Source: Barrientosiimonas humi (GTDB lineage: Bacteria; Actinomycetota; Actinomycetes; Actinomycetales; Dermatophilaceae). From it: a stretch of 64,000 nt of DNA. Of the stretch, positions 24,333 through 32,647 are shown in pieces. Every line of letters begins with the position of its first letter. Position 1 is the first letter of the stretch. Both the position numbers and the translations under genes were made by a program. Below the pieces are notes generated by a model. It ran no database searches, was not told where the DNA came from, and worked only from the letters and a program-made list of their open reading frames with translations. The stretch is taken from assembly GCF_006716095.1 (NCBI RefSeq), contig NZ_VFOK01000001.1:2015375-2079374 (forward strand), read 5' to 3'.

Positions 24333-26563
24333 CAGCCCCGCTCCAGGAAGGCGACCTGCTGCTCGTCGAGCCGCTCGGTCACGGCCCGCTCGAGGCCGGG
24401 GTAGCGCAGCAGCTCGGGGTCGTCGCCCACCAGCTCGCCGGCGTCGCCGCGGGCCTGCTCGATGAGGTCGGCGTCCTGCTTGAGCCGCAGCATGCGCAGC
24501 TGCGAGCGCCGCCCACTCTGCTGGGCGCCGAGCACGTCGCCCTCGCGGCGCAGCGAGAGGTCGAGGTCGGCGAGCCCGAAGCCGTCGGTGGTCTCGGCGA
24601 CCTTCTGCAGCCGGTTCAGCGCGGCCTCCTCGTTGCGGGTGGCGAGCAGGCACACTCCCCCGGCGTCGCCCCGGCCGACGCGGCCGCGCAGCTGGTGCAG
24701 CTGGGAGATGCCGAACCGGTCGGCGTCGAGGATGACCATCGCGGTGGCGTTGGGCACGTCGACGCCCACCTCGACCACGGTCGTCGCGACGAGCACGTCG
24801 ACCGCGCCGGAGGCGAATGCGGCCATCACGGCGTCCTTCTCGTCGGTGGGCAGCTGCCCGTGCATCGACTCGATGCGCAGCCCGGCGAGCGCCGGCTCCT
24901 CGCGCAGCTGGGCGAGCACCTCGTGCACCCCGCGCATGGGTGGCGGCTCCTCGTCGTGCGGCGGCTCCGCGTCGTCGGCACCGTCCTCGACGGTGCCCTC
25001 TCGCCAGGCCCGCTCCAGCTCGGCGAGCACCTGGTCGTCCTCGGGCGTCTCCTCGCCGATGCGCGGACAGATGACGTACGCCTGGTGCCCCCGGGCGACC
25101 TCCTCGGCCACCCGCTGCCAGGTGCGCTGCATCCAGCGCTCGTTGGTCGAGGGCACGACGAACGTCTCGATGGGCTGACGACCGCGGGGCAGCTCGCGCA
25201 GGGTCGAGGTCTCCATGTCGCCGAACACCGTCATGGCGATGCTGCGCGGGATCGGCGTGGCGGTCATGACGAGCAGGTGCGGCGCGCGAACGGCCTTGTC
25301 GCGCAACGCATCTCGCTGCTCGACACCGAACCGGTGCTGCTCGTCGACGGCCACGAGCCCGAGGTCGGCGAACATCACCTCGTCCTGGATCAGCGCGTGG
25401 GTGCCGATGACGATGCCGACCGGGCCGGTGGTGATGTCGAGGAGGACCTTCTCCTTCTGCCTGCGCGTCATGCTGCCGGTGAGCAGCGCCACCTGGGTGC
25501 CCTGGGCTGAGCCGCCGAGCATCCCGCCCTCGGCGAGCGGCCCGAGCATGGCGCGGATCGACCGGGCGTGCTGCTGGGCCAGCACCTCGGTGGGCGCGAG
25601 CAGCGCGGCCTGCGCGCCGGAGTCGACGGCCGCGAGCATCGCGCGCAGCGCCACCACCGTCTTGCCCGAGCCGACCTCACCCTGCAGCAGCCGGTGCATC
25701 GGCACGTCGCGCGCCATGTCGGCGGCGATCTCGTCGGCGACCTCGCGCTGGCCGGTGGTCAGCTGGAACGGCAGCTGCGCGTCGAAGGCCTCGAGCAGCC
25801 CGCCCTTCGGGGCGGTGCGCGGAACCGCTTGCTCCGCAAGGTATTTCGCGCGTCGCTGCGCCAGGACGGTCTGCACGACCAGCGCCTCTTCGTAGCGCAG
25901 GCGCTGCTTGGCCGACTCGACCTCGGCGAGGGTGCGCGGCAGGTGCAACCGGCGGTACGCCTCCCGCTCGTCGATCAGCCCGCGCCGCTCGCGCAGGTGG
26001 TCGGGCACGGCGTCGGCGCCGACCTCGAGCTGCTCGAGCACCAGCTTGAGCGTCTTGGTGAGACCCATGTCGGTGATGCCCTTGGTGGCCTTGTAGATCG
26101 GCACCAGGCCACCGGCGTAGACGTCGAGGTCGCTGCCCTCGGCATCGGCGTCGAGCACGGTGTAGGTCGGGTGGGCCAGCTGCGGGCGCCGCCGGAACTC
26201 CCCCAGCTTGCCCCGGGCCAGCACCCGCCGCCCGGGCTGCAGCGCCTGCTCGTGGCCGTAGGGCCGGAAGAAGACCAGGCTGAACTCGTTGTCCTCGGCG
26301 TCGACCAGGGTGGCCTCGAACCGGCTGCCGCGGCTGGCCCGGTTGCGGCTGGTGGTGCCCGAGACGACGGTGGCCACGATCGCCACGTGGTCGTCCAGCG
26401 CGAAGTCGGTGATCCGCCCGGAGGTCTCGACGTCGATGTATCGGCGCGGGTGGAAGTCGAGCAGGTCGCCGACGGTGACGATGTCGCGCTCGGTCGCGAG
26501 CTTCTTGGCGGGCGCACCGACGACCTTGCTCAGCCTGGTCTCGCGGGTGATCGGGTCGGCCAT
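24332..26563 (-). CDS. recG: ATP-dependent DNA helicase RecG
   Basis: Branch-migration helicase that remodels stalled forks and Holliday junctions. 743 residues: N-terminal wedge/OB domain with ATERDIVTVGDLLDFHPRRY, Walker A LQGEVGSGKTVVALRAM (about 300), AVDEQHRFGVEQR (DEQH Walker B), MTATPIPRSIAMTVFGDM and motif VI HQLRGRVGRGDAGG. An acidic insert (EDGADDAEPPHDEEPP) interrupts the C-terminal helicase lobe. GTG at 26566 immediately precedes the ATG at 26563; either may start. It overlaps the DAK gene's stop. Confidence 0.98.
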   Translation of the reverse strand: MADPITRETRLSKVVGAPAKKLATERDIVTVGDLLDFHPRRYIDVETSGRITDFALDDHVAIVATVVSGTTSRNRASRGSRFEATLVDAEDNEFSLVFFRPYGHEQALQPGRRVLARGKLGEFRRRPQLAHPTYTVLDADAEGSDLDVYAGGLVPIYKATKGITDMGLTKTLKLVLEQLEVGADAVPDHLRERRGLIDEREAYRRLHLPRTLAEVESAKQRLRYEEALVVQTVLAQRRAKYLAEQAVPRTAPKGGLLEAFDAQLPFQLTTGQREVADEIAADMARDVPMHRLLQGEVGSGKTVVALRAMLAAVDSGAQAALLAPTEVLAQQHARSIRAMLGPLAEGGMLGGSAQGTQVALLTGSMTRRQKEKVLLDITTGPVGIVIGTHALIQDEVMFADLGLVAVDEQHRFGVEQRDALRDKAVRAPHLLVMTATPIPRSIAMTVFGDMETSTLRELPRGRQPIETFVVPSTNERWMQRTWQRVAEEVARGHQAYVICPRIGEETPEDDQVLAELERAWREGTVEDGADDAEPPHDEEPPPMRGVHEVLAQLREEPALAGLRIESMHGQLPTDEKDAVMAAFASGAVDVLVATTVVEVGVDVPNATAMVILDADRFGISQLHQLRGRVGRGDAGGVCLLATRNEEAALNRLQKVAETTDGFGLADLDLSLRREGDVLGAQQSGRRSQLRMLRLKQDADLIEQARGDAGELVGDDPELLRYPGLERAVTERLDEQQVAFLERG

Positions 26564-28092
26564 CACTCACATCCCACGGCCAGCGCCGGCTGCGCGGCGC
26601 CGCTCTCCAGCACGGTCACCTCGGCATACTCCGCCACGGCACCGACAAGGTCCACGACGGCCCGCAGCTCCTCGGACCGCAGCGCCGCCCCGGCGACCAC
26701 CGACACCAGCTCGGCGCCGGCGAGCGCGTCGGTGAGCTCGGCGCGGGCGACGGCCAGGTCGAACGGGTCGGGATAGCTCAGCACCGCGATCTCGCCCTCG
26801 AGGTCGTCGAGCTGCTGGTCCAGCGGCTTGGCCCGGCGGTCGCGCTCGAGCAGGTCGAGGGCCGCCAGCAGCGTCACCGGGTCGTCGCAACCGACGGTGA
26901 CCCCCTCGCGCCCGGCCGCCGCCCGCTCGGCCGCGCGGCGCGTCTCGGGCGAGTCGCACACGACCACGACCGGCGGCGCACCCACGACCTCCTCCAGCAG
27001 CGCGGAGTCACCGGCCTCGACGGGGGTGCCACCGCGCTGACGCACGCGGTCGGCCAGGCCCGCGCCGGAGACCACGGCCGCGAGACGTACGTCGTCGTCG
27101 CCTGCCCGCGGCGCGTCACCCGGGCACGGCTCGGCCCCGAGACCCGGCTGGTCGGCGAAGCGGGTGACCGCGAACCGGTGCGGCCGACCGTTGCTCGCTC
27201 CCGCTTCGAGCGCGGCGGCGATGTCGTCAGTGTGCACGTGGACGGAGAACAGCGCGGGCCCGCCGGCGATGACGACCGAGTCGCCGATCGACTCCAGCTG
27301 CGCCGACAGCGACCGGGCGCGCTCGTCGTCGGTGTCGTCGAGGAGATACATGACCTCGTACGCCGGCCCCCCGGAGTCCGCGTGCGCGCCCAGCCCCTGG
27401 GCCGGCACGGCGCGCGCGGCGCCGGTCGCGGGCAGCCAGGCGGCGGGGCGGTCGGGGTCGGCCAGCCCGTGCTCGCCGCGCACCACCCGCAGCAGCGCCT
27501 CGAGCACGAGGAGATATCCGGCGCCGCCCGCGTCGACCACCCCGGCCTCGCGCAGCGTCTCGAGCTGGCGCGGGGTCGACTGCAGCGCCGAGCGGGCCGC
27601 GTCGACCGCGCCCTGGGTGACGTCGTCGAGCGACCCGCCACCGACCGCCTCGGCCCCCTCGGCCGCCGCGCGCGCGACGCTGAGGATGGTGCCCTCGACG
27701 GGGCGCGCGACGCCCGACCAGGCGAGGTCGCTGGCTGCGCGCAGGGCCGCGGTCAGCGCCGGACCGTCGAGGGGGCGCCCGCCGGTCTCCTCGACGACCG
27801 AGGCCAGGCCGCGCACGAGCTGGCTGAGGATGACGCCGCTGTTGCCACGGGCGGAGACGAGCATGGCCCGGGCCAGCACGGCGGCCGCCTCGGTGAGGCT
27901 GGTCGCGTCCGCCGCCGCGAGCAGGCGCACGGCCTGCTGCACGGTGACCCGCAGGTTGGTGCCCGTGTCGCCGTCGGGCACCGGGAAGACGTTGAGCCGG
28001 TCGAGCGCCGCGGCGTGGGTCGCGAGATCGGTGCGTGCCGCGACGAGCCACCGCCGCAACGCCGCCAGGTCCAGCTCGCTCAGGACCGCCAC
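26563..28092 (-). CDS. DAK2/DhaL-domain protein (YloV/FakA-like kinase)
   Basis: A 509-residue protein with an N-terminal DhaL domain: NVFPVPDGDTGTNL (about 35-48) carries the Asp residues that bind Mg-ADP, followed by SARGNSGVILSQLVRGL. The C-terminal part is a FakA-like extension. FakA in Firmicutes phosphorylates fatty acids held by FakB; the gene here is conserved beside recG and rpmB across actinobacteria, but the substrate is not established. I chose GTG at 28092, which follows a strong GGCGGAGGT site; an ATG at 28119 would place that site inside the gene. Confidence 0.9.
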   Translation of the reverse strand: MAVLSELDLAALRRWLVAARTDLATHAAALDRLNVFPVPDGDTGTNLRVTVQQAVRLLAAADATSLTEAAAVLARAMLVSARGNSGVILSQLVRGLASVVEETGGRPLDGPALTAALRAASDLAWSGVARPVEGTILSVARAAAEGAEAVGGGSLDDVTQGAVDAARSALQSTPRQLETLREAGVVDAGGAGYLLVLEALLRVVRGEHGLADPDRPAAWLPATGAARAVPAQGLGAHADSGGPAYEVMYLLDDTDDERARSLSAQLESIGDSVVIAGGPALFSVHVHTDDIAAALEAGASNGRPHRFAVTRFADQPGLGAEPCPGDAPRAGDDDVRLAAVVSGAGLADRVRQRGGTPVEAGDSALLEEVVGAPPVVVVCDSPETRRAAERAAAGREGVTVGCDDPVTLLAALDLLERDRRAKPLDQQLDDLEGEIAVLSYPDPFDLAVARAELTDALAGAELVSVVAGAALRSEELRAVVDLVGAVAEYAEVTVLESGAAQPALAVGCE

Positions 28093-28393
28093 GACACCTC
28101 CGCCTGTTGCTTCGCACATCCGCCGTGCGCGAGGCTAACCGCCCGCGCGTGACTGTGCACGGCACGCCGTACGTCCTCGCGCGGCTGCCGGGTGTCCTGC
28201 ACGGCCACGGCGGGGCAGCCGGCGGTGAGCGGGGCCGAGGTCTCCGTTTTGGCTTGTGCCAAGGTGCTCGGCTACGCTTGTCCGGTTCCCCCGCGTGGTC
28301 CGCTGCCATCAGGCGCGTCCGCATGACGGGCGGGCACCGAGACCAGAGCTTGACCAGAACGACGACGACACCGTCCCGACCTCAGGAGCAACC
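28093..28393. other. Divergent intergenic region between the DAK gene and rpmB
   Basis: About 300 bp without a gene. It contains the DAK ribosome site near 28095-28105, one copy of the dispersed motif CGTACGTCCTCGC (28168-28180) and the rpmB promoter (28249-28278). A leader of roughly 110 nt precedes rpmB; no riboswitch or leader peptide was recognised. Confidence 0.5.
28249..28278 (+). promoter_or_regulatory. Putative rpmB promoter
   Basis: TTGGCT (28249-28254), an 18-nt spacer and TACGCT (28273-28278) lie about 115 nt before the rpmB GTG. Confidence 0.4.
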
Positions 28394-28588
28394 GTGGCTG
28401 CCACTTGCGACGTCTGCGGCAAGAAGCCGAGCTTCGGCCACAACATCTCGCACTCCCACCGCCGCACCAAGCGGCGCTGGAACCCCAACATCCAGCGTGT
28501 GCGCGCCAAGGTCGGTGTGAACGGCTCGACCCCGAAGCGCCTCAACGTGTGCACCTCCTGCCTCAAGGCCGGCAAGGTCACCCGCTGA
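28394..28588 (+). CDS. rpmB: 50S ribosomal protein L28
   Basis: A 64-residue ribosomal protein. It begins [20 protein letters not shown] and has two CxxC pairs (CDVC and CTSC), so it is the zinc-binding form. [15 protein letters not shown] is the conserved rRNA-binding stretch. The start is GTG preceded by AGGAG at good spacing. It is divergent from the DAK-recG operon, the usual order in the phylum. Confidence 0.98.
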   Translation: MAATCDVCGKKPSFGHNISHSHRRTKRRWNPNIQRVRAKVGVNGSTPKRLNVCTSCLKAGKVTR

Positions 28589-28662
28589 CCCTTCGCCCGC
28601 GAGGCGAGACACCAGGCCGATCCCCGGGCGCCGGGGGTCGGCCTCGTTGTTTCCTGGGGGTC

Positions 28663-29454
28663 GTGAGGACGCCCTACACCCACGGCCACGCCGAGAGCGT
28701 GCTGCGCTCGCACCGGTGGCGCACCGCCGAGAACTCCTGCGCCTACCTGCTCCCCCGGCTGCGCCCGGGCCTTGACCTGCTCGACGTCGGCGCCGGGCCC
28801 GGCACCATCACCGTCGACCTCGCCCGCCGCGTCGCCCCCGGCCAGGTCAGCGCCCTCGAGCTGGGCGAGGCCGCCGCGTCGGTGACGCGCGAGGGGGTGG
28901 CCGGCACCGACGTACGCGTCCTGGTCGGCGACGTGCACGCGCTCGCCCTGCCCGAGGCGTCCTTCGACGTGGTCCATGCCCACCAGGTGCTGCAGCACGT
29001 GCCCGAGCCGGTGCGGGCGCTGCGCGAGATGGCGCGGGTGACGCGGCCGGGCGGCACGGTCGCGGTGCGAGACACCGACTACTCCGCGTTCACCTGGTGG
29101 CCGCGACTGCCCGAGCTCGACACCTGGCTGGACCTGTACGTGCGCGCCGCACGCGCCAACGGCGGCGAGCCCGACGCCGGTCGCCGGCTGCTGTCGTGGG
29201 CGCACGCCGCCGGACTGCAGCAGGTCGAGCCGTCGGCCTCGGTGTGGTGCCTGGCCACGCCCGAGGACCGCGCCTGGTGGGGCGGCATGTGGGCCGACCG
29301 GATCCGCACCTCGGCGATCGCGACGCAGCTCCTGGACGCCGGCTGGGCGACCCGGGAGGACCTCGAGGGCATCTCGGCCGCGTGGCGCACCTGGGCCGCC
29401 GATCCCGACGGCTGGCTGATCGTGCCGCACGGGGAGCTGCTGATCACCGCCTGA
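28663..29454 (+). CDS. SAM-dependent class I methyltransferase
   Basis: A 263-residue Rossmann-fold methyltransferase of the UbiE/Methyltransf_11 type. Motif I is DLLDVGAGPGTITVDLA (about 35-51), motif II VSALELGE, and post-motif segments are DVHALALPEASFDVVHAHQV and REMARVTRPGGTVAVRD. It begins HGHAESVLRSHRWRTAENS, typical of a small-molecule methyltransferase subgroup. The start is GTG at 28663 with GGGGGTC upstream. Substrate unknown. It converges with thiL. Confidence 0.87.
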   Translation: MRTPYTHGHAESVLRSHRWRTAENSCAYLLPRLRPGLDLLDVGAGPGTITVDLARRVAPGQVSALELGEAAASVTREGVAGTDVRVLVGDVHALALPEASFDVVHAHQVLQHVPEPVRALREMARVTRPGGTVAVRDTDYSAFTWWPRLPELDTWLDLYVRAARANGGEPDAGRRLLSWAHAAGLQQVEPSASVWCLATPEDRAWWGGMWADRIRTSAIATQLLDAGWATREDLEGISAAWRTWAADPDGWLIVPHGELLITA

Positions 29455-29459
29455 CGGAC

Positions 29460-29489
29460 GAGACACCCACGCACGATCGAGCGTGTCTC
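29460..29489. terminator. Bidirectional stem-loop between the methyltransferase gene and thiL
   Basis: GAGACAC (29460-29466) pairs with GTGTCTC (29483-29489), with a nested CACGC/GCGTG option. It sits between convergent stop codons and overlaps the thiL stop. No T-tract. Confidence 0.45.
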
Positions 29490-30459
29490 ACGGGTGGAAG
29501 TGGTCCCAGCCGCCGCCCGAGCGCGGCCGGCCGTCGACCGTCACGCCCTCGCCCGCGCCCACCTGACCGATCCGGCGCCACCCGTCGGGCAGCGCGACCT
29601 CGGGCGGGAAGCAGGCCAGCAGCGAGTGCTCCTCTCCCCCGGTGAGCACGCAGCCCAGCGCGGCGTCGTCGTCGAGCACCCCGGTCAGCCGGTCGAGGTC
29701 GGCGCGCAGCAGCTCGGTGCTCAGCTCGAGCCGCACCCCCGACGCCGCGGCGACGCGTCCCGCGTCGCGCACCAGGCCGTCGCTCAGGTCGATCATCGCG
29801 GTGGCGCCGGCCGATCTCGCCACCGGGCCCTGCTCGTACGGCGGGCGCGGGCGGACGTGCTCGCGCACCAGATCTTCGTCGTCGTCAGCCCGATCCTGTT
29901 GCAGCAGAACGAAACCCGCGGCCGAACGACCCAGCGTGCCGGCGACGGCGACCACGTCTCCCCCGCGCGCGCCCGAGCGCAGCACCGGGTCGCCGTCGAC
30001 GTCGCCGAGCGCGGTGATCGAGACCATCAGCGTGCCCGCGGGCGCGGACGACAGGTCGCCGCCCGCGATCGGGACCTCGATCTCGGCCGCCGCCGCGCCG
30101 AGACCCGCGGCGAAGTCGAGCACCCACGCCACGGGGGTCTCCGGGTCGGCCACGAGCGTCACGAGCAGCGCGGTGGCGCGCCCGCCCATCGAGGCGATGT
30201 CGGCGACGTTCTGGGCGACGGACTTACCGCCCACGTCGGCGGGCGAGGACCACTCGTCGAGCCAGTCACGCCCGCGCACCATCGTGTCGGTCGTGGCCAG
30301 CACGCTGCCGTACGCCGTCCGCACCAGCGCGGTGTCGTCACCCGGCGCGACGACCACCGGGCCGCCGCGGGGCAGCAGCGGGAAGATCTGGGCGAGCAGC
30401 TCGTCCTCGCTGACGTCGCGCAGCCGGGGACCCGGCCCGTCCGTCCAACGGTTGGTCAC
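29488..30459 (-). CDS. thiL: Thiamine-monophosphate kinase
   Basis: Phosphorylates thiamine monophosphate to thiamine diphosphate, the last step of TPP synthesis. 323 residues of the PurM/ThiL fold: GDDTALV (about 41), TTDTMVRGRDWLDEW, DIASMGGRATALLVTLVADP, IAGGDLSSAPAG and MIDLSDGLVRDAGRVA (about 206) are all family motifs. The start GTG at 30459 follows GGAGGAG; upstream ATG-like codons lack such a site. It is followed on the other strand by the Lrp and DUF3515 genes, as in Streptomyces and mycobacteria. Confidence 0.96.
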   Translation of the reverse strand: MTNRWTDGPGPRLRDVSEDELLAQIFPLLPRGGPVVVAPGDDTALVRTAYGSVLATTDTMVRGRDWLDEWSSPADVGGKSVAQNVADIASMGGRATALLVTLVADPETPVAWVLDFAAGLGAAAAEIEVPIAGGDLSSAPAGTLMVSITALGDVDGDPVLRSGARGGDVVAVAGTLGRSAAGFVLLQQDRADDDEDLVREHVRPRPPYEQGPVARSAGATAMIDLSDGLVRDAGRVAAASGVRLELSTELLRADLDRLTGVLDDDAALGCVLTGGEEHSLLACFPPEVALPDGWRRIGQVGAGEGVTVDGRPRSGGGWDHFHP

Positions 30460-30563
30460 GTGACTCCTCCGGCCTCGGGCATCAGCCCCAGACGGTAGCG
30501 TCTGCCCCGACACCACGGCTCCCACCTTGCGGGTGCCGCACCGACCCCGACGACGGAGGCGAG

Positions 30564-30797
30564 ATGGTCCAGGCGTACATCCTCATCCAGACCGACATGG
30601 GCAGGGCCGGCGACGTGTCGGCCGCGTGCGCCGAGATCGACGGGGTCGTGAGCGCCGAAGACGTCACCGGCGGCTACGACGTCATCGTCAAGGTCGAGGC
30701 CAACACCGTCGACGAGCTCGGCAAGCTCGTGCTGGCCAAGATCCAGAAGGTCCAGGGCATCGTCCGCACCCAGACGTGCACCGTCGTCCACGTCTGA
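30564..30797 (+). CDS. Stand-alone Lrp/AsnC ligand-binding (RAM) domain protein
   Basis: A 77-residue protein consisting only of the beta-alpha-beta RAM domain of Lrp/AsnC regulators: MVQAYILIQTDMGRAG, GVVSAEDVTGGYDVIVKVEA and VQGIVRTQTCTVVHV. It has no DNA-binding domain. Such proteins usually form ring assemblies and may sense amino acids. GGAGGCGAG precedes the ATG at ideal spacing. The gene is conserved between thiL and ddl in actinobacteria; its function is not established. Confidence 0.93.
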   Translation: MVQAYILIQTDMGRAGDVSAACAEIDGVVSAEDVTGGYDVIVKVEANTVDELGKLVLAKIQKVQGIVRTQTCTVVHV

Positions 30798-31228
30798 CCG
30801 CCCTCGCGGTCGCCGCCGCGACCCTCGCCCTCAGCGGCTGCTCGTCGGCCGTCGAGGTCTCCGCCGCACCGAAGGCGTCAGATCCGTTGTGCGCCAAGGC
30901 TGCTCAGCAGTGGCCGACCTCCGTCTCCGGTGAGGAGCTGCGCGAGGTCAGCGTCGACTCCCCCACCGTGCGCGCCTGGGGAGACCCGGCGATCATCGCC
31001 CGCTGCGGCATGACCTCCCCCGGCCCGACCACCAACGACTGCATCGGCGTCTCCGGGGTCGACTGGGTCGCTCGCAAGCTCAGCGACGGCATGGCGTTCA
31101 CGACGTACGGCCGCGAGCCCGCCATCGAGGTCCTCGTCCCGAAGGACTACGCGCCCGAACCGTTGGTGCTCGGCGCGTTCACCGAGGCGGCCCAGCAGAT
31201 CCCCCAGGGCCCACGCCGCTGTTCGTGA
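30776..31228 (+). CDS. DUF3515 family lipoprotein
   Basis: A 150-residue secreted lipoprotein. I chose GTG at 30776, which overlaps the RAM gene by 22 nt. It gives the n-region MHRRPR, the hydrophobic stretch LTALAVAAATLALSG and the lipobox LALSGC with the lipidated Cys at 21. The mature part contains two further cysteine pairs (DPLCAKA, IIARCGM, DCIGVSG, PRRCS) and VDWVARKLSDGMAFTTYG, matching DUF3515. The gene sits between the RAM protein and ddl across actinobacteria, suggesting a cell-envelope role, which is unproven. Confidence 0.88.
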   Translation: MHRRPRLTALAVAAATLALSGCSSAVEVSAAPKASDPLCAKAAQQWPTSVSGEELREVSVDSPTVRAWGDPAIIARCGMTSPGPTTNDCIGVSGVDWVARKLSDGMAFTTYGREPAIEVLVPKDYAPEPLVLGAFTEAAQQIPQGPRRCS

Positions 31229-31306
31229 CTTTTTTGGCCTCAACTCCTCCTCCGGCAGCCCGTCGCACGCTACGGTCTGCCGGCATCGTCGCCGAGGCGT
31301 CCGTCC

Positions 31307-31387
31307 CGGGCAGAACGGGTCGATACCGACCCCACATGACACGCGAACGGCCCGATTCGCGGGCAGAACGGGTCGATATCGACCCCA
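31307..31387. repeat. Pair of 28-bp direct repeats containing a palindrome
   Basis: Copies at 31307-31334 and 31360-31387 (period 53) read CGGGCAGAACGGGTC followed by GATACC or GATATC and GACCCCA. In copy 2 the core GGGTCGATATCGACCC (31370-31385) is a perfect 16-bp palindrome; copy 1 differs at one base. They lie between the convergent DUF3515 and ddl genes. Role unknown. Confidence 0.75.
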
Positions 31388-31421
31388 GACGTACGCCCAC
31401 CCCGGCCGACCGGGGCGGGCG

Positions 31422-32576
31422 TCAGCGCAGGCCGGTGCGGCGGTCCAGCGCCAGCTCGATCAGCTCGGTGATCAGCTGCGGGTAGTCCAGGCCGCTGACC
31501 TTCCACACCTGCGGGAACATCGAGCTGGGCGTGAAGCCGGGCAGGGTGTTGATCTCGTTGAGCACGAGCCGGCCACCGGGCTGGTAGAACCAGTCGACCC
31601 GCGCCAGACCCTCGCAGCCGGCGGCGTCGAACGCCTTGACCGACAGCTCCTTGACCTCGTCCGCGACCTCCGCCGGGATGTCGGCGGGGCAGGTGAGGCG
31701 GACGTCCTCGGCGTCGATGTACTTCGCCTCGAAGTCGTAGAAGTCGTGGTTGGAGACGACCTCGATCTCGCCGATCTCGCTGGCCCGCGGGAGGCTGTCG
31801 CCGCGGCCCTCGAGCACGCCGCACTCGATCTCGCGACCGTCCACCGCGGCCTCGACGATCACCTTGGGGTCGTGCTCGCGCGCGGCCTCGATCGCCGGCC
31901 GCAGGTCGTCGAACCGCTCGACCTTGGAGATCCCGACGCTGGAACCGGCGCGCGCGGGCTTGACGAAGACCGGCCAGCCCAGCGCCGGCACAGCGTCCAT
32001 CGCGAGCTCGGGGTCGCGGCGCCACTGCTTGTCGGTGATGACGACGTACGGCCCCACCGGCAGCCCGGCCGCGGAGAAGACGACCTTCATGAGGTGCTTG
32101 TCCATCATCACCGCCGACGCGGCGACGCCCGAGCCGACGTAACGCACGTCGGCGAGCTCGAGCAGGCCCTGCAGCGTGCCGTCCTCGCCGAACGGTCCGT
32201 GCAGCAGCGGCAGCACCACGTCGACGCCCGCGAGCTCGGTCGGCGGCTGCCCCGGCTCGCGCACGATGAGGTTGCGCGGCCCGGACCCCGCCGGCACGAC
32301 CACGTCGGTGTCGCCGGTGACCTCGGGGCGGTTGGTCGCCGTGAGCCGCAGCGGCTCGGGGTCGTCGGCCATGAGCAGCCAGCGGCCGTCGCGGGCGATG
32401 CCGATCGGCACCACCTCGAACCGCTCCCGGTCGATCGCGCGCAGCACGCCGGCCGCGGTCGCGCACGACACGGCGTGCTCGGAGGACCGGCCGCCGAACA
32501 CGATGGCCACACGGGTCTTGGGTGCGCCCTGCTCGGAGCCCGTCGGGGCCGGCGGTGCGGCGTTGCTCTCAGTCAT
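31422..32576 (-). CDS. ddl: D-alanine--D-alanine ligase
   Basis: ATP-grasp enzyme making D-Ala-D-Ala for peptidoglycan. 384 residues: N-terminal VAIVFGGRSSEHAVSCATA (about 22-40), LPLLHGPFGEDGTLQGLLEL, the ATP-binding VFVKPARAGSSVGISKV (about 200), the DFYDFEAKY loop, and the C-terminal GLARVDWFY ... LNEINTLPGFTPSSMFP. The conserved Y/F-loop position reads DFYDFEAKYID, which does not by itself predict D-Ala-D-Lac activity. The -10-like TACCCT lies 8 nt before the ATG. Gene order ddl-gpsA is preserved with one gene between. Confidence 0.97.
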   Translation of the reverse strand: MTESNAAPPAPTGSEQGAPKTRVAIVFGGRSSEHAVSCATAAGVLRAIDRERFEVVPIGIARDGRWLLMADDPEPLRLTATNRPEVTGDTDVVVPAGSGPRNLIVREPGQPPTELAGVDVVLPLLHGPFGEDGTLQGLLELADVRYVGSGVAASAVMMDKHLMKVVFSAAGLPVGPYVVITDKQWRRDPELAMDAVPALGWPVFVKPARAGSSVGISKVERFDDLRPAIEAAREHDPKVIVEAAVDGREIECGVLEGRGDSLPRASEIGEIEVVSNHDFYDFEAKYIDAEDVRLTCPADIPAEVADEVKELSVKAFDAAGCEGLARVDWFYQPGGRLVLNEINTLPGFTPSSMFPQVWKVSGLDYPQLITELIELALDRRTGLR

Positions 32577-32647
32577 CGTGGTCGAGGGTAATGCCCGGAT
32601 CCTGGTGCCCGGCGCAGGCTGCGCCGCGGCCGTGCGACGCTGCGACC

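Noticed and set aside
28093-28393. Riboswitch or ribosomal-protein leader upstream of rpmB
   Set aside because: The roughly 110-nt leader shows no motif I can assign; nothing beyond a promoter is supportable.
31179-31400. Minus-strand ORFs across the repeats downstream of DUF3515
   Set aside because: They exist only because the direct repeats lack stops; there is no start signal or recognisable product.
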